Shown here one piece after another: positions 5,210-11,655 of a DNA stretch of 11,655 nt. The first letter of the stretch is position 1. Every line of letters starts with the position of its first letter. The notes beneath the pieces were generated by a model. That model had not been told where the DNA came from, did no database searches, and was given only the letters and a program-made list of their open reading frames with translations. The stretch covers positions 1 through 11,655 of the forward strand of contig CAMPJM010000086.1 in NCBI GenBank assembly GCA_946886805.1, given 5' to 3'. The position numbers were made by a program, and so were the translations under genes. The DNA comes from an uncultured Flammeovirgaceae bacterium. GTDB lineage: Bacteria; Bacteroidota; Bacteroidia; Cytophagales; Cyclobacteriaceae.

Positions 5210-5794
5210 CTACAAGATCAGAGCGTCACCGGGTTCTGTAAAGATTAGATCTTTGAAGCCTTTCGCCTCCAAATACTGTTTGACCTTTTCGTGCACAACA
5301 ATGGTTCGCATCCTTTGAGCCAAGCGGAACATATATAAGCCTTTAACTGGACGGGGCTCTAACTCCACATTTTTCATGCTTGCATCGCCAATTCGAGAAT
5401 CCGTTAGATAAACGGTTCCAGGCCCAGCCGCCTTGACCCAGCCGATAATATTAATGGCTTTGTAACCATCAACAGTGATTGAAGGGTCGGTTCGACTTCT
5501 CAGCACAACATCATAAGTCACGATATTGTCCACTCCCGCCTCTACCAGGGCATCAACAAAGGCTTTAGTCGCAACCGGTGGATTTTTATAGAAGTTGAGC
5601 GCTGTAAGATTTTCGTTGTCTTCTCTAATAGCAACGAATATAGGCTGCTCTGGCTCTACGGTAAATGGCTGGCCAAACATCCAGTCGTCTTCATTCTCCT
5701 CAGGTAGATCTGGCATGCTACCAAGCATCATTGGATCTACGGCGCCATAAGTATAATCTACGTTAAGAATATAGTATTTATCGTCACTCATCAT
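5210..5794 (-). CDS. Imm11 (DUF1629)-like protein, putative immunity protein
   Basis: A 194-residue soluble acidic protein. The C-terminal part, F-R-L-A-Q followed by IVVHEKVKQYLEAKGFKDLIF, and the middle part, with V-DALVEAGVDNIVTYDVVL and GYKAINIIGWV, have the shape of the Imm11/DUF1629 family, predicted immunity proteins of polymorphic toxin systems. The assignment is by pattern memory. No toxin gene lies beside it: the pseudogene is downstream and the respiratory cluster upstream. ATG 5794 and ATG 5791 are both possible, preceded by a purine-rich AAGAGA. It follows the two-helix membrane gene by 64 nt, with an inverted repeat between. Base composition appears somewhat richer in GC than nearby genes, compatible with transfer. 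Confidence 0.55.
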   Translation of the reverse strand: MMSDDKYYILNVDYTYGAVDPMMLGSMPDLPEENEDDWMFGQPFTVEPEQPIFVAIREDNENLTALNFYKNPPVATKAFVDALVEAGVDNIVTYDVVLRSRTDPSITVDGYKAINIIGWVKAAGPGTVYLTDSRIGDASMKNVELEPRPVKGLYMFRLAQRMRTIVVHEKVKQYLEAKGFKDLIFTEPGDALIL

Positions 5795-5813
5795 ATTGTC
5801 TCTTACTTATTTA

Positions 5814-5838
5814 CTGCAAAGTAACTATAGTTTTGCAG
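5814..5838. promoter_or_regulatory. Inverted repeat between respiratory cluster and Imm11-like gene
   Basis: CTGCAAA(GTA)ACTA and TAGTTTTGCAG form an 11-bp interrupted dyad, with the inner AACTATAGTT itself palindromic. No T-run follows on either strand, so it is more like an operator or RNA-processing site than a terminator. It lies 20 nt upstream of the Imm11-like start. Confidence 0.35.
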
Positions 5839-5858
5839 CAATACCATCCACGCAGCTT

Positions 5859-6137
5859 CTACTTGTACTTGTTTTGATCCTTTTCTTTCATATCCAGATT
5901 ACTTCGGGCATCAGGAAGATATTTTAGCAGCCACAACCCCACAAGAAACAATAAAACAGAACCTATAAATGCTGGAATGGCAATGTCTCTGTGTTCATCC
6001 AAAGCATTGTTCAGTGCGCTGTACAGCAGCCAGATCTGAATACTTAAAATTCCAATCAATAACATAATAATACCCAACATGAGGGTATTGGTCTTATTTG
6101 GATGAGCCTGGTTCTGAGCATCTCTAAAATCACTCAT
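5859..6137 (-). CDS. Small two-helix membrane protein of the nitrate reductase cluster
   Basis: A 92-residue protein with two clear transmembrane helices, about residues 18-40 and 53-71, joined by a short charged loop (LDEHRD), and hydrophilic ends. I cannot name the family with certainty. It follows the Rieske gene by 5 nt, so co-translation with it is likely, and it may be an accessory or anchor subunit of the same complex. A frameshifted relative lies about 860 bp downstream at 4734-4997, and the intact copy has kept the whole open frame. It has no heme- or metal-binding signature. Confidence 0.8.
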   Translation of the reverse strand: MSDFRDAQNQAHPNKTNTLMLGIIMLLIGILSIQIWLLYSALNNALDEHRDIAIPAFIGSVLLFLVGLWLLKYLPDARSNLDMKEKDQNKYK

Positions 6138-6142
6138 AATTT

Positions 6143-6667
6143 CTAAGTTATGTTTTCACCTTCTTTATAAGCCCTTACGTACACCTTGTCTTCCCGTACA
6201 ACCACGGTCAATTGTGGAAGGTCGCGGGGCGGTGGGCCTTGCAAAACTTCACCTGTATCTGCGCTAAACCAGCCATTATGACAAGGGCATTCAATTTTAT
6301 TTACTTCTTGTCTATAAACTACAGCACAGGAGAGATGGGTACATTTTTGTTCGAACGCACGCCATTCATTTTCCGACAGATGAATCAGGATATAAGGTAT
6401 TTCTTTAGTTCCTTTTATTGCAAATTGGGTCATTCCGCCAACAGGTACTTCAGACGCGTTACAAACAAAATGCTCTCCTTCCATTTCCTTCTCGGGAAAA
6501 GCAAAAGAATTCAACACTATATATCCGCTACCTAAGGCCAAGCCGCCAGAAAGCAAGCAAAGAAATTTTGCAAATTCCCTTCGCGAAACGTGCGTAGCCT
6601 CATCCTGCCTGATAGGAAAATCCGCTTTCCAATTTGGTGGCTTTTCTTCTTGTGGTTTATAAGCCAT
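6143..6667 (-). CDS. Rieske 2Fe-2S protein with Tat-type anchor
   Basis: A 174-residue Rieske iron-sulfur protein. The cluster ligands are C109-x-H111 in CTHLSC and C127-x2-H130 in CPCHNGWF, with C114 and C129 placed as the disulfide found in bc1-type Rieske proteins, and the GPPPRDLPQL proline loop at 144-153. S28-R-R-E-F-A-K34 followed by a hydrophobic segment to about residue 56 fits a Tat signal-anchor, which would place the cluster domain outside the cytoplasmic membrane. It carries electrons in quinol-oxidising chains. Here no bc1-type cytochrome b or c1 is present; the neighbours are a molybdenum enzyme and a NarI-like cytochrome. The 104 nt upstream (6668-6771) hold no gene and no clear promoter. 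Confidence 0.92.
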   Translation of the reverse strand: MAYKPQEEKPPNWKADFPIRQDEATHVSRREFAKFLCLLSGGLALGSGYIVLNSFAFPEKEMEGEHFVCNASEVPVGGMTQFAIKGTKEIPYILIHLSENEWRAFEQKCTHLSCAVVYRQEVNKIECPCHNGWFSADTGEVLQGPPPRDLPQLTVVVREDKVYVRAYKEGENIT

Positions 6668-6771
6668 GTTTTTAATTTTTTAATTAATAATGTGTCAATG
6701 TACTAATGGAAAACCTCGGTTCACGCATTGTTCGTAACAGTTACTATTTTCAGATATCAGCTTTCGCTTAT

Positions 6772-7347
6772 TTAAAACACCTTTAATTTTGTGCTACCTT
6801 TTGGCATCATTACATTTACCTTGGTATGGACTGTCTGCGCACCAAATTCAAAAGTATTGACAGGATCACTACTTGGTCGTTTTTTGCGCATTTCTTCTCT
6901 TGTACCAAAATAAAGGGCACCGCTGGGGCATACTGTTGCACACATCGGCTTTTTACCTATGCTCGTCCTGTCATAGCAAAGATTGCATTTCATCATCAAT
7001 TCGGCTGCTTCCATTTTTTTTGGCACACCAAATGGGCAGGCAAGTACGCAATTGGAACAACCGATGCAACGAGAAGTGTTTGCTGAATGCACAACCCCAT
7101 TGCTATCTTTTGCTATGGCATCAGCAGGACAAACATTAGCACAAGCAGGGTCTTCGCAGTGCATGCACACTTGTACAGTAGTTTGCACAGAATGCGCCCG
7201 GTCGACATAATTCACGTGGATCATAGTTTCCTGACCGTTTGTCTCGCACTCTGCACAAGCTGCTTCACAGGCATGACAGCCAATGCAGCGTTGCATGTCA
7301 ACAAAAAATTCCATGTCGGTATTAAAGTTCCTTTCTGGTTCTGCCAT
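6772..7347 (-). CDS. Four-cluster 4Fe-4S electron-transfer subunit (NrfC/DmsB type)
   Basis: A 191-residue ferredoxin-like subunit with sixteen cysteines in four groups: C21-x2-C24-x2-C27-x3-C31, C61-x2-C64-x4-C69-x3-C73, C94-x2-C97-x2-C100-x3-C104, and C121-x2-C124-x11-C136-x3-C140. This is the arrangement of the electron-transfer subunits of DMSO reductase-family enzymes, which pass electrons from a membrane subunit to the molybdenum subunit. No signal peptide is present, so it should be cytoplasmic unless carried out with a Tat partner. It lies 30 nt downstream of the catalytic gene and should form a complex with that product. Confidence 0.93.
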   Translation of the reverse strand: MAEPERNFNTDMEFFVDMQRCIGCHACEAACAECETNGQETMIHVNYVDRAHSVQTTVQVCMHCEDPACANVCPADAIAKDSNGVVHSANTSRCIGCSNCVLACPFGVPKKMEAAELMMKCNLCYDRTSIGKKPMCATVCPSGALYFGTREEMRKKRPSSDPVNTFEFGAQTVHTKVNVMMPKGSTKLKVF

Positions 7348-7377
7348 GATTTACTTTTCTTTTGTTAAAAAATGTTT

Positions 7378-9594
7378 TTAAATGCTTTGATAAGCAGTTG
7401 ATTCTGACACCGGCGGCGCCTTTCTTCCCAAATGCACCAATTTACAGGCACATACTTTAAATTCAGGTATTTTAGATATGGGATCCAAATTTCCTATGGT
7501 CAACTGGTTTGCCGATTTATGGCCTCCCCAATGGTAAGGTATAAACACGGTATCAGCCCTGATGGTAGTGACCACATGTGCTGGAAATTCTGCTTCTCCA
7601 CGTCGTGTGACCACTTTTATTAAATCTCTATCCTCTATTCCAAACTGTTGCGCCAGGCTTGGATGTATTTCCAATAGTGGTTCCGGATACTGGTCCAACA
7701 ATTTCCCGATACGCCTTGTTTGCGTTCCGCTTAGATATTGCGAAACTACTCTTCCTGTGGTAAGCACTATCGGGTATTCTTTATCCGTTGGCTCGCCTGG
7801 TGGACGATAAGGTGCCGGGTTAAAATGTGCTTTCCCATCCGGAGTTGCGAACTTCTTATCTTCCCAAAGCCTGGGGGTTCCAGGATGGTCAAGGCTCGGG
7901 CAAGGCCAGAAAACACCAAAATTATTGACAATTTTTTCATACGTGATGCCATAATAATCAGCAGTACCACCTTTTGAAGCTACCCTTAGTTCATTAAATA
8001 TTGCCTCACTATTTTCAAAGGCAAATTTATCACCTGCCCCAAGTCTTGCGGCTAATTCCTGTAAAATAGCGGCATCGGTTCGGGCATTGCCCGGAGGGGT
8101 GACGGCTGCGTTAATTTTTACCACCCTTCCTTCTGCAGTGGTTCCAGTTCCCTCTTCTTCTTCATGCAAGGCCCCCGCCAAAACAATATCAGCATGGCGA
8201 GCAGTTTCATTCAAAAAGAAATCTATGGCAACATAAAATTCCAGTTTCTCAAATGCCTCACGAACCATATTATTGTTAGGCAAGGAAACAACGGGGTTAA
8301 AACAAATGGAAATAAGTCCTTTTATCTCACCACGGTGAATGGCCTCTACCAATTCATAGGCGGAAAGGCCTTTGCCGGGCATGTCCTTCTCATCTATGCC
8401 CCACACTCCGGCAATATATTTCCGATGTTCGGGATTAGTAATATCCCTGTTTCCCGGAAGCTGATCACATTTATGCCCGTGTTCACGCCCCCCCTGTCCG
8501 TTTCCTTGTCCTGTAATAGTACCATATCCACAGTAAGGTTTGCCAATTCTGCCCGTGGCCAATACAAGATTGATGCAACCGATCACATTGTCAACCCCTT
8601 TTGAGTGATGTTCGATCCCCCGAGCATGCATCATAAAGCTGGTTTTAGCTTTCCCCCACATTTCAGCCGCTTGTTTTATACTTTCGGCGGGAATGCCCGT
8701 TACTTCCTCAGCCCAGGTGAGATTATAATCTTTTACCGCATCAATGGTCTCACCGAAACCACTGGTATAGTTGTCTATAAAATCATGATCGAGCCAATCG
8801 TTCTCGACCAACTGTTGTAGCATGGCTCCATAAAGTGCGGAATCGGTTCCCGGTCTTATCGGTAAATGTAAGTCTGCAGTTCTGGCCACGGGGGTAATCC
8901 GCGGATCTACCACTATTATTTTAGCGCCGTTATCCCTAGCTTCCCAGATATAATGGATTAATGTGGGGAAAGTTTCGCTTACATTAGATCCACAGATCAT
9001 AATTACCTTTGCATGTTTAAGATCTGCCCAACTATTGGAAATCCTATCCAGACCAAATGCCTTCTTATTTCCTGCCCCTGCACTTACCATGCATAATCGC
9101 CCGTTATAGTCGAGATTTGCCGTTTTTAAAGCTACCCGGGCAAATTTTCCTACCATATAGCTCAGTTCGTTCGTGAGTGATACGCCCGAAAGCATTCCAA
9201 AAGCATCGTTTCCATAAGTGCTCTGGATCCGCTTAATTTCAGAGACTGTTCTGCTCATGGCTGTTTCCCAATCTACGGATTGAAAACCCTTTCCTTCCAC
9301 CCGCTCAATAGGCGATTCAAGTCTATCAGGATGGTTGTTCTGAAGATACCGCACAACTCCCTTTGGACACATTCTACCTTCATTAAAAGGGAACTCCATC
9401 CACGGTTCAAAACCAACCACGGTATTGTCCTTCACTTTTAATTGGACGCCACACTGCATTCCGCAAAAGCAACAATGGGTTTTTACCAGTTTATCAGGTT
9501 CTGAATGGCCATGAAAACCTTCTTTTGGCGCATAAGCCTTATTGGGGCCGTAATTTTTAATTATTTCCTCTACTGAGGTTGGTAGTTTTGCCAT
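7378..9594 (-). CDS. Molybdopterin nitrate reductase catalytic subunit (NapA/NasC type)
   Basis: A 738-residue molybdenum bis-MGD oxidoreductase. The N-terminal 4Fe-4S site is C41-x2-C44-x3-C48-x27-C76 followed by P-K-G, with K78 as the residue usually linking cluster and cofactor. RLC168MVSA is the molybdenum-cysteine motif of NapA, NasC and NarB nitrate reductases and sets it apart from formate dehydrogenases. The C-terminal domain has IPYHWGG, LT-GNLDP and [10 protein letters not shown], as in that group. The reaction is probably nitrate to nitrite, although other oxyanions are possible in this family. There is no Tat or Sec signal, which favours a cytoplasmic enzyme like NasC. Length fits the NapA/NarB class. 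The upstream gap to the cytochrome b gene is a repeat array. No Mo-cofactor or chaperone genes are in view. Confidence 0.88.
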   Translation of the reverse strand: MAKLPTSVEEIIKNYGPNKAYAPKEGFHGHSEPDKLVKTHCCFCGMQCGVQLKVKDNTVVGFEPWMEFPFNEGRMCPKGVVRYLQNNHPDRLESPIERVEGKGFQSVDWETAMSRTVSEIKRIQSTYGNDAFGMLSGVSLTNELSYMVGKFARVALKTANLDYNGRLCMVSAGAGNKKAFGLDRISNSWADLKHAKVIMICGSNVSETFPTLIHYIWEARDNGAKIIVVDPRITPVARTADLHLPIRPGTDSALYGAMLQQLVENDWLDHDFIDNYTSGFGETIDAVKDYNLTWAEEVTGIPAESIKQAAEMWGKAKTSFMMHARGIEHHSKGVDNVIGCINLVLATGRIGKPYCGYGTITGQGNGQGGREHGHKCDQLPGNRDITNPEHRKYIAGVWGIDEKDMPGKGLSAYELVEAIHRGEIKGLISICFNPVVSLPNNNMVREAFEKLEFYVAIDFFLNETARHADIVLAGALHEEEEGTGTTAEGRVVKINAAVTPPGNARTDAAILQELAARLGAGDKFAFENSEAIFNELRVASKGGTADYYGITYEKIVNNFGVFWPCPSLDHPGTPRLWEDKKFATPDGKAHFNPAPYRPPGEPTDKEYPIVLTTGRVVSQYLSGTQTRRIGKLLDQYPEPLLEIHPSLAQQFGIEDRDLIKVVTRRGEAEFPAHVVTTIRADTVFIPYHWGGHKSANQLTIGNLDPISKIPEFKVCACKLVHLGRKAPPVSESTAYQSI

Positions 9595-9607
9595 AATTTT
9601 TTTTAAA

Positions 9608-9746
9608 ATCTACAAGACGCAATAAATCTACAAGACGCGATAAATCGGTAAATGCGATAAACCGTTGAAAATGCAATAGATCATTAAAACCACGATAAAT
9701 CGTTAGAGACGCGATGAATCATGAGACGCGATGAATCGCGTCTCTA
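9608..9746. repeat. Degenerate 18-nt tandem repeat array ending in a perfect hairpin
   Basis: Seven successive units of 17-19 nt follow the pattern ATC-TN-AGACGCGATAA (first two ATCTACAAGACGCAATAA and ATCTACAAGACGCGATAA, from 9608). At the end closest to the cytochrome b gene, arms GAGACGCGAT (9723-9732) and ATCGCGTCTC (9735-9744) form a perfect 10-bp stem. The cytochrome b stop codon (9744-9746) is part of this element. There are no unique spacers, so it is not CRISPR. It fills nearly the whole 149-nt gap between two genes that should be co-expressed. Similar GAGACGCGA-type repeats are scattered in many Bacteroidota genomes, from memory. Confidence 0.85.
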
Positions 9747-10799
9747 CCCGAAAAATTTTCCTGTCTCCATTCTTGCTGCATACTGTGCTTTTGCCAAAGC
9801 AGCTCTTTTACCCTCGGGGCTATAATCCAGATGGCTTTTTCCGTCTTCCCTGCTAAAATCAAAATCCAATTCTTTCGTTACTTTTTTGAGATCATCAATA
9901 TGCAACTGCGAGGCGAACTCTTCTCCCGTATGGGGACAAACTGCCATTCCTAATTTTGAGCCCTCCCTTCTATAAATATTTGCACCCAATTGTGCAGGAC
10001 GTTGAAAAATATGAAAAAACTTTCCAAATGGAAGCCATACTAAAAACAAGATCACTGTGATGGCATGGGTTACAGACATAAACTCGAAAGTTTTCCCTTT
10101 TAGGAATGAATAATCATACGTCAGCCCTAAACCAGTTACAGATATGGCCAATAAAAGAATCAATGGTAGCCAATCTCCTTCAAAAGATTGGGTAGCAATC
10201 AAACCTCCATTTTTTAATCTTCTCCTCATCATCATTACCGCACCGATGATAATCATAAAAGAGCACCAGTTGAGTATATGAAAGGCATTAAAAGCAATGA
10301 ATGAACCCAATGGAAATTCAGCAACCTTGAAACCAAAAACATGGGCTTCATAGATATTGATATCGTTCGGGTTTAAAGTAAAATGAATCCATCCAAATGT
10401 AAGGGGAATAGTAACGGCAAAAGCAAGCATACATCCTGTAGCCAATAAAAAGTGACCCACCCAACGATTTCGCCCGCGGGGATAGATAAATCGCTGAAAC
10501 ATAATGTTTTTCACGAACTGCTTTATTGAATAGCCAATATAGGGAAGAAATTTTTTACTGAAAGCAAATTGCCAGGTCCTTCGCCAATATAAGCGTGTAG
10601 GAGGACGCTGGAGCCAAACAGAATACCGATAAATAATACCAAACACGGCAAAGACAGTCCCGAAAAGATAAGCGATAAGAGCTGCATCGAAATTCTGTAG
10701 ATCACGGGAGCCAACATAGACCAATATAATCACCAAAATAGTTGCGATAACAGCATTTATTAAAGCTTTCCCATTTAAAGTTGAAAAAATCCTGAACAT
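9744..10799 (-). CDS. NarI-like membrane cytochrome b subunit
   Basis: A 351-residue membrane protein with about six hydrophobic segments (near 12-30, 40-60, 114-136, 166-190, 210-228, 242-264) and a hydrophilic C-terminal tail of about 85 residues. H245 and H263, 18 residues apart in THAITVILFLVWLPFGKFFH, match the spacing and surroundings of heme ligands His187 and His205 of E. coli NarI. H116 and H174 are other membrane histidines; the second member of NarI's upstream pair is not conserved (L126 at +10). It would take electrons from quinol and pass them on. As the first gene of the minus-strand cluster it is separated from the catalytic gene by the repeat array. The tail carries C288-P-H-T, without a recognised motif. 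Confidence 0.8.
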   Translation of the reverse strand: MFRIFSTLNGKALINAVIATILVIILVYVGSRDLQNFDAALIAYLFGTVFAVFGIIYRYSVWLQRPPTRLYWRRTWQFAFSKKFLPYIGYSIKQFVKNIMFQRFIYPRGRNRWVGHFLLATGCMLAFAVTIPLTFGWIHFTLNPNDINIYEAHVFGFKVAEFPLGSFIAFNAFHILNWCSFMIIIGAVMMMRRRLKNGGLIATQSFEGDWLPLILLLAISVTGLGLTYDYSFLKGKTFEFMSVTHAITVILFLVWLPFGKFFHIFQRPAQLGANIYRREGSKLGMAVCPHTGEEFASQLHIDDLKKVTKELDFDFSREDGKSHLDYSPEGKRAALAKAQYAARMETGKFFG

Positions 10800-10885
10800 A
10801 TCGGCTTTTTTTAATATTTATAAAATTACCCCTTTGTTTTTATAGTTTAATCCCAATATATTAAACCCTCCAACAAATAAAAAAC
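10800..10885. promoter_or_regulatory. Divergent intergenic region with a dyad
   Basis: The 86 nt between the outward-facing cytochrome b and transporter genes must hold both promoters. GTTTAAT (10845-10851) and ATTAAAC (10860-10866) form a 7-bp inverted repeat with an 8-nt spacer, a plausible operator near the midpoint. TATAGTTT overlaps it on the plus strand as a weak -7 box. It does not match the FNR/CRP half-sites. Confidence 0.4.
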
Positions 10886-11655
10886 ATGAATGCCCTTTCT
10901 TATATAAAATCAGAAATAAAAAATTTATTTCCTGCATATTTTGCTTTTGTTATGTCTACGGGAATTGTTTCCATAGCAGCACATCTATTAGGGTTTCCCA
11001 AGGTAAGCATATTTCTGTTTTGGATTAATAACATCGTCTTTCCGATTTTGTTGGCAATGTTTATTTTTAGGCTCATATTTTATTTTAACTCATTTCTTGA
11101 AGATTTCACTTCCCATGCCAAAGGAGCTGGATTTTTTACCTTAGTGGCGGCTTCCTGTATTCTTGGGAAACAGTATCTGTTTTTAACTGATACCACTCAG
11201 CCCGCAATCATTCTGTGGTATTTTGCTTTTGTTCTATGGATCTTATTAATCTATTCGTTTTTTGTGATCATTATCGTAAAAAAGGAAAAACCTCCTTTCG
11301 AAAAAGGCATCAATGGCATTTGGCTCATCATTGTAGTAGCTACGCAGTCTTTGTCAATATTGGGGATTTTACTTGCTGAAGTACTTCCGTTTCCTATTGA
11401 GAGGGTGATTTTTTTAATGCTTTCGGGGTATATGCTCGGCTGCATGTTGTATATCATTCTGATTACGCTCATTTTTTACCGTCTTGTCTTCTTCCCAATT
11501 AGGGCTGAGGAGTTTGCTCCGCCGTTCTGGATCAATATGGGGGCTGTAGCAATTACTTCACTTGCAGGTGCTACGCTTATATTAAAAATGGAAGAGATTT
11601 CGGCACTGGTAGGTTTTGTTCCTTTTTTGAAAGGCTTTAGTTTATTTTTCTGGGC
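10886..11655 (+). CDS. TehA/SLAC1-family transporter (C4-dicarboxylate/tellurite resistance), 3' truncated by window
   Basis: The frame opens at ATG 10886 and is still open at the window end, giving 256 residues. The sequence begins MNALSYIKSEIKNLFPAYFA and is followed by FVMSTGIVSIAAHLLG, the first-helix signature of the TDT family (TehA, Mae1, SLAC1). At least seven hydrophobic segments are visible, and PPFWINMGAVAITSLAGATL fits a later conserved helix. Members move dicarboxylates, sulfite, or inorganic anions including chloride and nitrate. The substrate cannot be told from the visible part. It is divergently arranged with the nitrate reductase cluster. About one fifth to one quarter of the protein is expected beyond the window. 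Confidence 0.85.
   Translation, partial: MNALSYIKSEIKNLFPAYFAFVMSTGIVSIAAHLLGFPKVSIFLFWINNIVFPILLAMFIFRLIFYFNSFLEDFTSHAKGAGFFTLVAASCILGKQYLFLTDTTQPAIILWYFAFVLWILLIYSFFVIIIVKKEKPPFEKGINGIWLIIVVATQSLSILGILLAEVLPFPIERVIFLMLSGYMLGCMLYIILITLIFYRLVFFPIRAEEFAPPFWINMGAVAITSLAGATLILKMEEISALVGFVPFLKGFSLFFW

Noticed and set aside
6826..7368. Several overlapping plus-strand frames opposite the 4Fe-4S gene
   Set aside because: They are antisense shadows of the cysteine-rich gene; the minus-strand frame has all sixteen cluster cysteines in register.
7432..8820. Plus-strand frames opposite the nitrate reductase gene
   Set aside because: Antisense to a 738-residue frame with conserved cofactor motifs; none shows a recognisable domain.
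9608..9746. CRISPR array
   Set aside because: Units are adjacent, degenerate and 17-19 nt long with no unique spacers and no cas genes nearby.

Overview
The window looks like a chromosomal segment of a Bacteroidota bacterium, most likely a flavobacterium. The DNA is AT-rich, Shine-Dalgarno sequences are weak or absent, several upstream regions match the Bacteroidota promoter box TAnnTTTG, and the protein families (MepB, GIY-YIG genes beside tRNAs, SDD-type lipoprotein) fit that phylum. I do not assign a genus.

Layout. (1) 1-671: three tandem copies of a promoter-plus-tRNA unit. Only the third is an intact tRNA-Ala(GGC). The first two are shells whose anticodon arm is replaced by a palindromic hairpin. 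A small GIY-YIG nuclease gene follows the real tRNA after 17 nt, and its last codons lie inside another decayed tRNA, followed by a terminator hairpin. (2) 868-3403, minus strand: a compact alkylation-repair operon encoding an AraC/O6-methylguanine methyltransferase fusion, a 2OG-Fe(II) oxygenase, a stand-alone Ada-type metal-binding protein and AlkB. The parts of E. coli Ada are thus on separate genes, next to two Fe(II)/2-oxoglutarate enzymes. (3) 3415-4492, minus: a MepB-family protein and a small lipoprotein. (4) 4734-5794: a frameshifted second copy of a small membrane-protein gene, a stretch with no visible gene, and an Imm11-like gene without a toxin partner. (5) 5859-10799, minus: a respiratory cluster with a NarI-like cytochrome b, a NapA/NasC-type molybdopterin nitrate reductase, a four-cluster ferredoxin subunit, a Tat-type Rieske protein and a two-helix membrane protein. 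(6) 10886 to the end, plus: the first part of a TehA/SLAC1-family transporter, divergent from the respiratory cluster.

How they work together. Region 2 should reverse alkyl damage in DNA: direct methyl transfer by the MGMT fusion, oxidative demethylation by AlkB, probable induction through the AraC domain. Region 5 encodes the parts of a membrane electron chain (cytochrome b and Rieske) feeding a catalytic subunit that has no export signal of its own. An 18-nt degenerate repeat array separates the cytochrome b gene from the rest. The less ordinary parts are the tRNA/GIY-YIG locus, the dismantled Ada system, the Rieske-coupled nitrate reductase, and the duplicated gene fragment bracketing the Imm11-like gene. 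Function statements rest on motif reading only; no database search was possible.
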